From Streptomyces xylophagus (GTDB taxonomy: Bacteria; Actinomycetota; Actinomycetes; Streptomycetales; Streptomycetaceae), in contig NZ_JNWO01000006.1 of the NCBI RefSeq assembly GCF_000716435.1, positions 1 to 64,000 on the forward strand: a stretch of DNA of 64,000 nt. Reading direction: 5' to 3'. This document shows, piece after piece, positions 41,759 through 50,893 of the stretch. Under the pieces are notes generated by a model, which was given only the letters and a program-made list of their open reading frames with translations, did not search any database and was not told the DNA's origin. The stretch's first letter is position 1. Every line of letters begins with the position of its first letter. Made by a program: the position numbers and the translations under genes.

Positions 41759-42301
41759 TTAGTAGTTGCCCACATCCACCCGCGGCGCCCCGTCGTGCCA
41801 CGTGCAGATCACCGACACCTTGTCCGTGCCCTTGGTGAACTCCACGCGGAGCCAGGACTCCGTCTTCCACACCTGCATCGACCAACCCGTGCCCGGTGTC
41901 GCCGACACGAGCGACACATAGGCTGGCGCGGTGTCGAGCTCCAGCACCACCCGCCCGCCGTCGGTGGCGTAGCTCTTGACCTGGCCGGAGGTGGAGGGGG
42001 AAGGGGACGGGCTCGTGGTCGTCGTCTTCGTGGGGGTCGGGTCGGGGGTGCGGGTCGGCGTCGGGGTGTTCGACGGGCTCGGTGACGACTCGGCCCGGAC
42101 CGGTGCCGAGGGCGGCGGCTGAGCGGCCTGCGCGGTCGCGCCGGCCGCCGTGATGGGCAGGGCGCGGGGCGGGTCGTAGGCCGTGCCCGTCATGACCGTG
42201 TGGACGCCCCACCAGGACAGCGTGACGGCCGCGCCGGTGGCCAGCGACCAGGCCAGCACGTGCACGAATCCGTTGACGAGTCCTCTGGGCATCGCGGCCA
42301 T
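41759..42301 (-). CDS. Membrane-anchored hypothetical protein with Thr/Pro/Ser linker
   Basis: 180 residues; ATG at 42301 has GAGG ahead. One hydrophobic segment at about residues 13-35 (VHVLAWSLATGAAVTLSWWGVH) followed by an extracytoplasmic linker rich in Pro, Thr and Ser (TPTPTRTPDPTPTKTTTTSP) and a small beta-rich end domain (VVLELDTAPAYVSLVSATPG, VWKTESWLRVEFTKG). It is divergent from the two-component system at 42413 and could be part of its sensing function. Confidence 0.65.
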   Translation of the reverse strand: MAAMPRGLVNGFVHVLAWSLATGAAVTLSWWGVHTVMTGTAYDPPRALPITAAGATAQAAQPPPSAPVRAESSPSPSNTPTPTRTPDPTPTKTTTTSPSPSPSTSGQVKSYATDGGRVVLELDTAPAYVSLVSATPGTGWSMQVWKTESWLRVEFTKGTDKVSVICTWHDGAPRVDVGNY

Positions 42302-42412
42302 ACTGCCTCACGCGCCCCACAGGTGTCCCGTCGATCCCCCACCGGTTGTCCACAGGCGGGAGTTGTCCACAGGCCCGGATACGGGTCGCCCGCATGGCGT
42401 ACGGTGCGGCGC

Positions 42413-43117
42413 ATGGCAAGTGTGCTCGTGGTCGAGGACGACCAGTTCGTACGCTCGGCCCTCATCCGGCATCTGACCGACGCCGCACACACGGTGCGCA
42501 GTGTCGGTACGGCACTTGAGGCGCTGCGCGAGGTCGCCCATTTCCGTTTCGACGTGGTCATCCTGGACCTCGGACTGCCCGACCTGGACGGGTCCGAGGC
42601 CCTGAAGATGCTGCGCGGGATCACGGATGTCCCCGTGATCATCGCCACCGCCCGGGACGACGAGTCGGAGATCGTCCGGTTGCTCAACGCCGGCGCGGAC
42701 GACTACCTCACCAAGCCCTTCTCCGTCGACCATCTGTCCGCCCGCATGTCCGCGGTCCTACGACGCTCCCGTGCCGCCACCGGCGAGGCACCCCCGCCCA
42801 CGGTCATCCGCGTCGGCGGCCTCACCGTCGACCCGCTGCGCCGCCAGGCCGAGCTGGACGGCGTCCGACTCGACCTCACCCGCCGGGAGTTCGACCTCCT
42901 CGCCTTCCTCGCCGGCCGCCCCGGTGTCGTCGTACCGCGCAAGGAGCTGCTCGCCGAGGTGTGGCAGCAGTCGTACGGCGACGATCAGACGATTGATGTC
43001 CATCTGTCTTGGTTGCGCCGGAAGTTGGGGGAGACGGCGGCCCGGCCGCGCTATCTGCACACCCTGCGGGGTGTCGGCGTGAAGCTGGAGCCACCGGGAG
43101 CGGAGTCGCTGCGATGA
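42413..43117 (+). CDS. OmpR-family response regulator
   Basis: 234 residues from the ATG at 42413. The receiver domain begins MASVLVVEDDQFVRSALI with the phosphoacceptor Asp in VVILDLGLPDLDG and Lys in LTKPFS. The C-terminal winged helix has LTRREFDLLAFLAGRPG, VVPRKELLAEVWQQSYG, TIDVHLSWLRRKLGE and YLHTLRGVGVKLEP. Its TGA overlaps the kinase start. The partner kinase is certain by coupling; the stimulus is unknown. Confidence 0.95.
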   Translation: MASVLVVEDDQFVRSALIRHLTDAAHTVRSVGTALEALREVAHFRFDVVILDLGLPDLDGSEALKMLRGITDVPVIIATARDDESEIVRLLNAGADDYLTKPFSVDHLSARMSAVLRRSRAATGEAPPPTVIRVGGLTVDPLRRQAELDGVRLDLTRREFDLLAFLAGRPGVVVPRKELLAEVWQQSYGDDQTIDVHLSWLRRKLGETAARPRYLHTLRGVGVKLEPPGAESLR

Positions 43118-44517
43118 GGTGGGCACTGGTCAGGGTCTGTCTGGCGATCGCGGCGATGGTCGTCGTCGCCTTCGCGGTGCCGCTCGGGCTCGTCATCAAG
43201 GAGATGGCCCGCGACCGCGCCTTCTCGAACGCCGAGCGGGAGGCCGCGGCCGTCGCCCCCGCGCTGTCCATCACCACCGACCGGGACCAGCTGGAGAAGG
43301 TCGTCGCCTCCGCGGGCGCCGACTCCGGGATGGCCGTCCACATACCGGCCGGGGAGGGGAAAGCCGCCGTCGACATCGGGCTCCGGCGCGCCGCCGGCAA
43401 GGACATCGCGACCGTACGGAAGCTGGGCCGCGCCTCCACCACCGAGGTGCCCGGCGGCTCCGTCCTGCTGCAGCCCGTCGCGCTCAGCTCCGGCGAGATA
43501 TCCGTCGTCGAGGTGTTCGTCCCGGAGTCGGAGGTCAGCAACGGTGTGGGCACGGCCTGGGCGGTGCTCGCCGGGGTCGGCATCGCGCTGATCGTCGGTT
43601 CCGTCGCGGTCGCCGACCGGCTGGGCGTACGGATGGTGCAGCCCGCGCAGCGCCTCGTCGAGGGCGCGCACGAACTGGGGGAGGGGAAGCTGGGGGCGCG
43701 GGTGCCCGAGGAGGGGCCGACCGAACTGCGGCTGGCGGCGGTCGCGTTCAACTCCATGGCCGACCAGGTCGTACAACTGCTCGCGAATGAGCGGGAGTTG
43801 GCGGCCGATCTGTCGCACCGGCTGCGTACGCCGCTCACCGTGCTGCGGCTCAACGCGGCCTCGCTCGGGGACGGTCCGGCCGCCGAGCAGACGCGGACCG
43901 CGGTCGCGCAGTTGGAGCGGGAGGTCGACACCATCATCCGGACCGCGCGCGAGGCCAAGCCGCAGACCGTGGCGGCCGGTCCCGGTGCCGGGTGCGACGC
44001 GGCCGAGGTGGTGCGCGAGCGGATGCGGTTCTGGTCCGCGCTCGCCGAGGACGAGGGCCGCAAGGTGCGGGTGGCCGGGGTGGAGCGGCCGGTGCGGATA
44101 CCCGTGGCCCGCGCCGATCTCGTCGCCGCGCTCGACGCCCTGCTGGGCAATGTGTTCCGGCACACGCCCGAGGGCACGGCCTTCGCGGTCGACGTGCACA
44201 ACAGCGACGACGCGGTGATCGTGCTCGTCTCGGACGCCGGCTCCGGCATACGCGACCCCGAGGCGGCCATGGCCCGCGGACGCGGCTCCGGCAGCGACGG
44301 GTCGACTGGGCTGGGCCTGGACATCGTGCGCAGGCTCGCCGAGGCGACGGGCGGGGACGTCCGGATCGGGTCCTCGATGCTCGGCGGCACGGAGGTGCGG
44401 ATCTGGATCCAGCTGGACGGGCGGGAGCCGGAGCGCCGAGGCCATCGGGGCGCGGTGAGACGCCGTAGACGCGGCAGATTGGTCTCTACCTTTAACCGGT
44501 CCCGATCCCTTCCTTAA
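43114..44517 (+). CDS. Sensor histidine kinase
   Basis: 467 residues; start overlaps the regulator stop (ATGA). TM1 at residues 3-29, an extracytoplasmic loop of 120 residues, TM2 at about 148-170, HAMP (LVEGAHELGEGKLGARVPEEG), then DHp with phosphoacceptor His in ELAADLSHRLRTPLTVL. ATPase motifs are ALLGNVFRHTPEG (N box), VSDAGSGI and GSTGLGLDIV. The final 35 residues are Arg-rich. Phosphorylates the adjacent OmpR-type regulator. Confidence 0.95.
   Translation: MRWALVRVCLAIAAMVVVAFAVPLGLVIKEMARDRAFSNAEREAAAVAPALSITTDRDQLEKVVASAGADSGMAVHIPAGEGKAAVDIGLRRAAGKDIATVRKLGRASTTEVPGGSVLLQPVALSSGEISVVEVFVPESEVSNGVGTAWAVLAGVGIALIVGSVAVADRLGVRMVQPAQRLVEGAHELGEGKLGARVPEEGPTELRLAAVAFNSMADQVVQLLANERELAADLSHRLRTPLTVLRLNAASLGDGPAAEQTRTAVAQLEREVDTIIRTAREAKPQTVAAGPGAGCDAAEVVRERMRFWSALAEDEGRKVRVAGVERPVRIPVARADLVAALDALLGNVFRHTPEGTAFAVDVHNSDDAVIVLVSDAGSGIRDPEAAMARGRGSGSDGSTGLGLDIVRRLAEATGGDVRIGSSMLGGTEVRIWIQLDGREPERRGHRGAVRRRRRGRLVSTFNRSRSLP
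44478..44493. promoter_or_regulatory. Candidate DasR (dre) site upstream of chitinase
   Basis: ATTGGTCTCTACCTTT matches the DasR consensus ACTGGTCTAGACCACT at 11 of 16 positions, with the left half nearly complete. It lies 132 bp upstream of the chitinase start, inside the end of the kinase gene. DasR represses chitinase genes in Streptomyces and is released by glucosamine phosphates. Confidence 0.4.
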
Positions 44518-44624
44518 GCGCACCCTAAGATCGCCGACCCCCGCCCGGATCAGGCGCTTTGCCCGATTCCGGATCGCTAGCGTGCTGCCGCACCCCACCC
44601 CCGTACGGCGAAGGCAGGCACGCG

Positions 44625-46106
44625 ATGAGTACGCACCGGCGCAGGATCAGCAACAGGAACAAGGTGATCGGCGGAGCGGTCGCCGCGGCGGTGGTCGGTG
44701 GCGGCGCGATCATGCTGACCGGCATCGCACAGGCGGCGAGCGTCGGCGCGGCCTACACGAGAACCAGCGAGTGGTCGACGGGGTACACCGCCCAGTACGT
44801 CGTCACGAACACCACCGGTGCCACGAAGAAGGACTGGACGCTGCAGTTCGACCTGCCGTCGGGATCGAAGCTCAGCTCGCTGTGGAACGCCGAGTCGAGC
44901 GTGAGCGGGCAGCACGTCACCGTGAAGCCCCCGAAGTGGGACACGGACGGTCTTGCGGCCGGCGAGTCGGCCACGGTCGGCTTCGTGGTCAACGGCACCG
45001 GCCAGCCGACCGGCTGTCTCATCGACAACGCCAAGTGCTCGACGGACGGCACCGCGACCCCTGAACCGACCGGCCGCCCGACGACCTCGTCGCCCACGCC
45101 CACGCCCACGCCCACGCCGACCGCCACACCCACCGCCACCACCAAGCCGACGCCCACTCCCACCCCGACCCCCACCGCCTCGCCCTCCCAGAGCGGCGGC
45201 ACCGGCACGACGGCCGGCGCGGGCTTCGCCCCCTACGTCGACACCTCCCTCTACCCCGCCTTCGACCTGCTCGCCAACGTCACCGCGACCGGCGTGAAGA
45301 ACTACAACCTCGCCTTCATCACCGACGGCGGCGGCTGCACCCCGAAGTGGGGCGGTGTGTCGGATCTGGCGAGCGACGGCGTGGCCGCCCAGATCGGCGC
45401 GCTGCGCGCCAAGGGCGGCGACGTACGGGTCTCCTTCGGCGGCGCGTCCGGCTCCGAGCTGGCGACGACCTGCGGTTCGGCGAGCGCGCTGGCGACGGCC
45501 TACGGCAAGGTCGTGGACGCGTACGGCCTCACCAAGGTCGACTTCGACGTCGAGGGCGGTGCGCTGCCCAACACGGCGGCGAACACGATCCGGGCCCAGG
45601 CGATAGCCAAACTCCAGCAGCAGCACCCGAACCTGGACGTCTCCTTCACGCTCCCCGTGATGCCCGAGGGACTGACCCAGGACGGGGTGAACCTGTTGTC
45701 CAATGCCAAGTCCAACGGCGTGAAGATCAATACGGTCAACATCATGGCCATGGATTACGGACCGGCGTACAACGGAGATATGGGAACGTACTCACAGCAA
45801 GCGGCTACTGCTGCACAAGCCCAAGTCAAGAGCGTTCTCGGACTGTCAGAAAGCGCTTCATGGAAAGCGGTTGCTGTAACGCCGATGATCGGCGTAAATG
45901 ACGTTTCATCGGAGGTCTTCACGGTCGAGGACGCGAACCAGTTGGCAGCCTTCGCGAAGGCGAAGGGGCTGGGCGGCCTCTCGATGTGGTCGGCGACCCG
46001 CGACAAGCAGTGCCCCGGCGGCGCCAAGCCCGCCGCGGACGCGACCTGCAGTTCGGTCGTCCAGGCCCCGTCCGCCTTCTCCAAGGCCTTCGCGGCCTTC
46101 CAGTAG
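44625..46106 (+). CDS. Secreted chitinase, CBM2 + GH18
   Basis: 493 residues from ATG 44625. A signal peptide with RRRISNRNK and a hydrophobic core ends at about residue 38 (GIAQAAS). Residues 40-150 form a CBM2 carbohydrate-binding module (YTRTSEWSTGYTAQYVVTN, WTLQFDLPSG, LWNAESSVSG). A Thr/Pro repeat linker of about 50 residues (TPTPTPTPT) leads to a GH18 domain whose catalytic motif is VDFDVEGG (Asp306, Asp308, Glu310, the acid/base). Degrades chitin outside the cell. Around 45.74-45.91 kb the codon use becomes markedly AT-richer, as if from recombination. Confidence 0.9.
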   Translation: MSTHRRRISNRNKVIGGAVAAAVVGGGAIMLTGIAQAASVGAAYTRTSEWSTGYTAQYVVTNTTGATKKDWTLQFDLPSGSKLSSLWNAESSVSGQHVTVKPPKWDTDGLAAGESATVGFVVNGTGQPTGCLIDNAKCSTDGTATPEPTGRPTTSSPTPTPTPTPTATPTATTKPTPTPTPTPTASPSQSGGTGTTAGAGFAPYVDTSLYPAFDLLANVTATGVKNYNLAFITDGGGCTPKWGGVSDLASDGVAAQIGALRAKGGDVRVSFGGASGSELATTCGSASALATAYGKVVDAYGLTKVDFDVEGGALPNTAANTIRAQAIAKLQQQHPNLDVSFTLPVMPEGLTQDGVNLLSNAKSNGVKINTVNIMAMDYGPAYNGDMGTYSQQAATAAQAQVKSVLGLSESASWKAVAVTPMIGVNDVSSEVFTVEDANQLAAFAKAKGLGGLSMWSATRDKQCPGGAKPAADATCSSVVQAPSAFSKAFAAFQ

Positions 46107-46370
46107 ACGCCCCACGGGCCCCATGGACCACGGGCGGTCCGTAGGCCCCAGTCACCCCACGGCGGACGTACGGCCCCTCGGCTGTACGTTCGCTCCTTTT
46201 GCTCCTGGGTGTCGATTACGTTTCGACAAATGAAGGCGGCGGGTGTTGACGCATGACCAGACATAGGACTGTTATTACGCCACCGTGTTTGGTCGCGTTG
46301 GTTTCTGGTCGGTTACGAAGACCTGGGGCGTGGCGCATTCCGGCCGAACCTTGTCCGTCAGGAGCCGTTC

Positions 46371-47669
46371 ATGCCCGACTTCTCTCTCCCCGCCGCCAGT
46401 CGCCGCTCCGTCCTGCGCGGCATAGGCGGCGCTGCCGTGCTCGGAGCCGGCATCCCCCTGCTGAGCGCCTGTGGCAGCAGCGGTAGCTCGTCCGACCCGA
46501 AGACCGTCACTCTCGGCTCCAACGCGTCCGACGCGGTGCCGAAGAAGGCGTTCGCAAGCGTCTACGCGGACTTCAAGAAGACGTCCGGCATCACCGTCAA
46601 GGTCAACACGAAGGACCACAACACCTTCCAGGAGCAGATCAACTCCTACCTCCAGGGCACGCCGGACGACGTGTTCAACTGGTTCGCCGGGTACCGCATG
46701 CAGTTCTTCGCGGCCAAGAAGCTCGCCACGTCCATCGACGACGTCTGGGCGAAGATCGGGGACAACTTCCCCGACGCGATGAAGAAGCTCAGCAAGGGCG
46801 AGGACGGCAAGTACTACTTCGTCCCGCTGACGACGTACCCGTGGGCGATCTTCTACCGCAAGAGCGTCTTCACGGCGAAGGGCTACACCGTCCCGACCAC
46901 CTGGGACGAACTGGTCGCCCTGTGCAAGAAGATGAAGAGCGACGGCCTGGTCCCGATCGCCTTCGGCGACAAGGACGCCTGGCCGGCGATGGGCACCTTC
47001 GACCAGATCAACTTCCGCCTCAACGGGTACGACTTCCACAAGTCCCTGATGGCGGGCAAGGAGGCGTGGACCGACCCGAAGGTCAAGGCGGTCTTCGACC
47101 ACTGGGCCGAGCTCCTCCCGTACCACCAGGACGGCTTCATGGGCCGCACCTGGCAGGACGCCGCCCAGGGCGTGGTGTCGAAGAAGTCCGGCATGTACCT
47201 CCTGGGCTCCTTCGTGGCCCAGCAGTTCACCGTCAAGGCCGACCTCGACGACCTCGACTTCTTCCCGTTCCCGGTGATCAACACCGCGTACGGCCAGGAC
47301 ACCGTCGAGGCGCCCACCGACGGCTTCATGGTCAGCAAGGCCCCGAAGAACCACGACGGTGTCGTCAAGCTCCTCGAGTACCTGGGCACCCCGGCGGCCG
47401 AGCAGCTGTACCTCAAGACCGACCCGAGCGTGGTGGCCGCCTCCAGCAAGGCCGACACCTCCGCGTACTCGCCGCTGCAGAAGAAGGCGTTCGACATGAT
47501 CGGCGCGGCCAAGAGCCTCACCCAGTTCATGGATCGCGACTCCCGGCCGGACTTCACCTCGACGGTGATGCAGCCCGGTCTGCAGAAGTTCCTCCAGAAC
47601 CCCAAGGGCGTCGACAGTCTGCTGTCCTCGATCGAGCGCCAGAAGAAGACGATCTTCGCCTCCTCATGA
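46371..47669 (+). CDS. Sugar ABC transporter substrate-binding lipoprotein
   Basis: 432 residues. The N-terminus has a twin-Arg/lipoprotein signal (SRRSVLRGIGG, then lipobox LLSAC at about 38). The mature protein is a family 1 type binding protein with INSYLQGTPDDVFNWFAG, WAIFYRKSVF, DELVALCKKM and DGFMVSK. It heads an operon with two permeases and two galactosidases; probably binds galactosides. The downstream permease starts 4 nt before its stop. Confidence 0.9.
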   Translation: MPDFSLPAASRRSVLRGIGGAAVLGAGIPLLSACGSSGSSSDPKTVTLGSNASDAVPKKAFASVYADFKKTSGITVKVNTKDHNTFQEQINSYLQGTPDDVFNWFAGYRMQFFAAKKLATSIDDVWAKIGDNFPDAMKKLSKGEDGKYYFVPLTTYPWAIFYRKSVFTAKGYTVPTTWDELVALCKKMKSDGLVPIAFGDKDAWPAMGTFDQINFRLNGYDFHKSLMAGKEAWTDPKVKAVFDHWAELLPYHQDGFMGRTWQDAAQGVVSKKSGMYLLGSFVAQQFTVKADLDDLDFFPFPVINTAYGQDTVEAPTDGFMVSKAPKNHDGVVKLLEYLGTPAAEQLYLKTDPSVVAASSKADTSAYSPLQKKAFDMIGAAKSLTQFMDRDSRPDFTSTVMQPGLQKFLQNPKGVDSLLSSIERQKKTIFASS

Positions 47670-48646
47670 TCTCCGAGACGACTACGACGAGCCCGGAGGC
47701 GGACGCCGTTCCGCCTCCGGGCCCCGCGCCTGCCAAGAAGCGGGTCCCGAAGGGCGCCAAGCGCCTGCTGACCCGCCGTGACCGCATCACCCTCGCCTTC
47801 ATGGCGGGCGTGCCGACGGTCCTGCACGTGGCCCTTGTCTGGGTCACCGCCCTCGCCTCGATCCTCCTGGCCTTCACCTCCTGGGACGGCATCGGCTTCA
47901 GCTCCATCAAGTGGGTGGGGCTGGCCAACTTCAAGGAGCTGTTCAACGACAACCCGCAGTTCTGGCCGGCCCTCGAGCACAACGTCATCTGGTTCGTCGT
48001 GCTCATCCTGCTGCCGACCCCCTTCGGCCTGTTCCTGGCCGTCCAGCTGGACAAGAACATCCGCTTCAGCCGCGTCTACCAGACCGCGTTCTTCCTGCCG
48101 GTCGTCATGTCGCTGGCCGTCACCGGCTTCGTCTGGCAGCTCATCTACAACCCCGACACCGGCCTGATCAACAGCCTCATCGGGGCCAACAAGCCCGGCC
48201 ACTACATCGACTGGATCGGCGACCCGCACCTCAACCTGTGGGCCGTCCTGATCGCCGCCTCCTGGCGGCACAGCGGGTACATGATGATCCTGTACCTGGC
48301 CGGCCTGAAGGGCGTCGACCCGTCCCTGCGCGAGGCCTCCGCCCTGGACGGCGCGAACGAGTGGCAGACGTTCAAGAACGTCATCTTCCCGACCCTGCGG
48401 CCCACCAACACGGTCGTCCTGGTCGTCACCATCATCGAGTCGCTGCGCGCCTTCGACCTGGTGTGGGTCTTCAACAAGGGCGCCCAGGGCACCGAGTTGC
48501 TGTCGATCCTGATCACCAACAACATCATCGGTGAGTCCAGCCGGATCGGTTACGGGTCGGCGATCGCCGTCGTCCTGCTGGTCATCTCCCTCGCGGTCAT
48601 CATTCCGTACCTGATCGCGACCTTCCGGAAGGAGCGGCGCGCATGA
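47666..48646 (+). CDS. ABC sugar permease, first component
   Basis: 326 residues; ATG overlaps the stop of the binding protein (ATGA). It has a basic N-terminus and six hydrophobic segments. The EAA motif is in EASALDGANEWQTFKNVIFP, which contacts the ATPase. MsmF/MalF-type. Forms the membrane channel with the next gene; the ATPase is not encoded here (likely MsiK-like elsewhere). Confidence 0.93.
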   Translation: MISETTTTSPEADAVPPPGPAPAKKRVPKGAKRLLTRRDRITLAFMAGVPTVLHVALVWVTALASILLAFTSWDGIGFSSIKWVGLANFKELFNDNPQFWPALEHNVIWFVVLILLPTPFGLFLAVQLDKNIRFSRVYQTAFFLPVVMSLAVTGFVWQLIYNPDTGLINSLIGANKPGHYIDWIGDPHLNLWAVLIAASWRHSGYMMILYLAGLKGVDPSLREASALDGANEWQTFKNVIFPTLRPTNTVVLVVTIIESLRAFDLVWVFNKGAQGTELLSILITNNIIGESSRIGYGSAIAVVLLVISLAVIIPYLIATFRKERRA

Positions 48647-49536
48647 CCACCCCCACCGCCGCACTCGGCGTGAAGCAGCGCACCCCGCTCCGCCCGGCCC
48701 GGGTCCTGCTGCACACGTTCCTCGTCGTCACCTCGCTGGCCTGGCTCGCCCCACTGCTGTGGGCGGTCTACGCGGCCCTGCGCCCGTACTCGGAGACCAG
48801 CAACAAGGGCTACGTCTCCTGGCCGGACACGCTGAACTTCGACAACTTCAAGAACGCGTTCCAGCAGTCCGACATGATCCACTACTTCGTCAACACACTG
48901 ATCATCGCGGTCCCGGCCGTGCTGCTCACGCTGCTGCTGTCGTCGATGGTCGCGTTCTACGTCAGCCGGTTCGACTTCCGCTTCAACATCGCCCTGCTGC
49001 TGGTGTTCACGGCCGGCAACCTGCTGCCCCAGCAGGTCATCATCACCCCGCTGTACCGCCTGTACCTGCTGATCGACCTGCCCGGCATCACGATGAGCGG
49101 CAAGCTCTACGACTCCGCGCTCGGCCTGGTCCTCATCCACGTGGCGTTCCAATCAGGGTTCTGCGCCTTCGTGTTGAGCAACTACATGCGGATGCTGCCG
49201 ACCGAGCTGACCGAGGCGGCCCTGGTGGACGGCGCGTCCGTCTGGCGCCAGTACTGGCAGATCGTGCTGCCCCTGTGCAAGCCGGCGATGGCCGCCCTGG
49301 CCACCCTGCTCTCGATCTGGATCTACAACGACTTCTTCTGGGCGATCGTGCTGATCTCGACCGGCGAGAACATGCCGATCACCTCCGCCCTGAACAACCT
49401 CTCCGGCCAGTACTTCACCGACCCCAACCTGGTCGCCGCGGGCGCCCTGCTCACCGCGATCCCGACCCTGATCGTGTACTTCGCACTCCAGCGCCAGTTC
49501 GTCAGCGGCCTCACGCTGGGCGCCAACAAGGGCTGA
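48643..49536 (+). CDS. ABC sugar permease, second component
   Basis: 297 residues; start overlaps the previous stop (ATGA). Six helices and the EAA motif EAALVDGASVWRQYWQIVLP. MalG-type partner permease. Followed after 40 bp by the GH36 gene. Confidence 0.93.
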   Translation: MTTPTAALGVKQRTPLRPARVLLHTFLVVTSLAWLAPLLWAVYAALRPYSETSNKGYVSWPDTLNFDNFKNAFQQSDMIHYFVNTLIIAVPAVLLTLLLSSMVAFYVSRFDFRFNIALLLVFTAGNLLPQQVIITPLYRLYLLIDLPGITMSGKLYDSALGLVLIHVAFQSGFCAFVLSNYMRMLPTELTEAALVDGASVWRQYWQIVLPLCKPAMAALATLLSIWIYNDFFWAIVLISTGENMPITSALNNLSGQYFTDPNLVAAGALLTAIPTLIVYFALQRQFVSGLTLGANKG

Positions 49537-49576
49537 CCTCCCTCCTGTTGAGCCCTTCCGCGGAAAGAGAACCACC

Positions 49577-50893
49577 GTGCACGACCACCCCTTCACCCCG
49601 CTCACCTCGGTCCCCGTGGACCCGCGCACCGCCCGGGTCCACGAGGAGGGCTGGCAGTCCTGGAGCCCGAGCGGCGCCTACGCCCTCGACGAGAGGCCGT
49701 ACCGGCCGACCAACTCCAACTGGGCGACGGTCTGTTACCGCCCCGGCGTCACCGTCCCCAGCGCTGTCTTCCAGGGCGAGGGCCTGCTCGCCCTCGACCC
49801 CGGCGACGGCTCACCGACCCGCCTCTGGGCGGCAGTTGATCCCACGGGCTCGGTCCCGTCGATCCGGCTGTCGGTAAGGGACGGTGTGGCGGAGATCGGC
49901 GCCGACGGCCCGGTGAAGGAGTGGACGGGCACCGGCATCCAGTCGGTGCTGGGCGATTGGGCCGACAGCCTCGGACTTACGGCCCCGCGCCCGGCGCCGA
50001 CGGTCTGGTGCTCCTGGTACGAGTACTTCACCGCCGTCACCGAGGAGGACATCCACGAGAACCTCCGCGCGATGGACACCCTCGACCTCCCGATCGACGT
50101 CGTCCAGATCGACGACGGCTACCAGAAGGCGCTGGGCGACTGGCTGACGCTCTCCGGCCGCTTCCGCTCACGGGCGGCAGTCGCCGACGCGATCCACGCG
50201 CGCGGCCGCAGAGCGGGCATCTGGACGGCCCCCTTCCTCGTCGACCCGGCGAGCGACCTGGCCGCCGAACACCCGGAGTGGCTGGTGCGGGACAGGGCGG
50301 GCGGTTTCACGCACGCCGGCCACAACTGGGGCCACGACCTGTGCGTCCTGGACACCACCCACCCCGGGGCGGCGGCCTACCTGACCGAGGTCTACGGCAC
50401 CCTCCGCACCGAGGGCTACGACTACTTCAAGGCCGACTTCCTCTACGCCGGCGCCCTGGACGGCGTACGCCACAAGGGAGTTGACGCGATCGAGGCCTAC
50501 CGGACCGGGGTCGCGCTGATCCGCGAGGCGATCGGCGCGGACGCGTACCTGCTGGGCTGCGGCGCACCGATCCTCCCCTCCCTCGGCCTCTTCGACGCGA
50601 TGCGGGTCAGCCCCGACACGGCCCCGCACCGCCGCCCCGAGGCCGACGACTACTCCCAACCCGGCCAGGACCCGGCCGAGTTCACCGGCGCCGCCCGCCA
50701 GTGGCAGCACGGCCGCCTCTGGACCAACGACCCCGACTGCCTGATGGCCCGCCCGGCGGTGGAGACCCGTGAACGCTGGGCGGCCCATGTCGAGGCGACC
50801 GGCGGCCTGATGGCGTCCAGCGACCGCCTGTTGTCGCTGGACCAGTGGGGCGTGGCGACAACTCGCCGCCTCCTGACGGGAGTCGAACGATGA
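49577..50893 (+). CDS. GH36-type alpha-galactosidase
   Basis: 438 residues from the GTG at 49577 (AAAGAGAACC ribosome site). The barrel shows WCSWYEYFTAVTEEDIHENL, VVQIDDGYQKALGDWL, and the nucleophile Asp287 in YFKADFLYAG; a later RVSPDTAPH carries the likely acid/base Asp. Shorter than classic GH36 enzymes since the N-terminal domain is reduced. Cytosolic; acts on oligosaccharides imported by the adjacent ABC transporter. Its end overlaps the GH42 gene. Confidence 0.88.
   Translation: MHDHPFTPLTSVPVDPRTARVHEEGWQSWSPSGAYALDERPYRPTNSNWATVCYRPGVTVPSAVFQGEGLLALDPGDGSPTRLWAAVDPTGSVPSIRLSVRDGVAEIGADGPVKEWTGTGIQSVLGDWADSLGLTAPRPAPTVWCSWYEYFTAVTEEDIHENLRAMDTLDLPIDVVQIDDGYQKALGDWLTLSGRFRSRAAVADAIHARGRRAGIWTAPFLVDPASDLAAEHPEWLVRDRAGGFTHAGHNWGHDLCVLDTTHPGAAAYLTEVYGTLRTEGYDYFKADFLYAGALDGVRHKGVDAIEAYRTGVALIREAIGADAYLLGCGAPILPSLGLFDAMRVSPDTAPHRRPEADDYSQPGQDPAEFTGAARQWQHGRLWTNDPDCLMARPAVETRERWAAHVEATGGLMASSDRLLSLDQWGVATTRRLLTGVER

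Noticed and set aside
45080..45180. Chitinase linker repeats as a CRISPR or microsatellite
   Set aside because: They are the in-frame Thr-Pro codons of an interdomain linker.
46883..48664. Minus-strand ORF over the sugar permease genes
   Set aside because: Shadow; the plus frames contain EAA motifs and helices.
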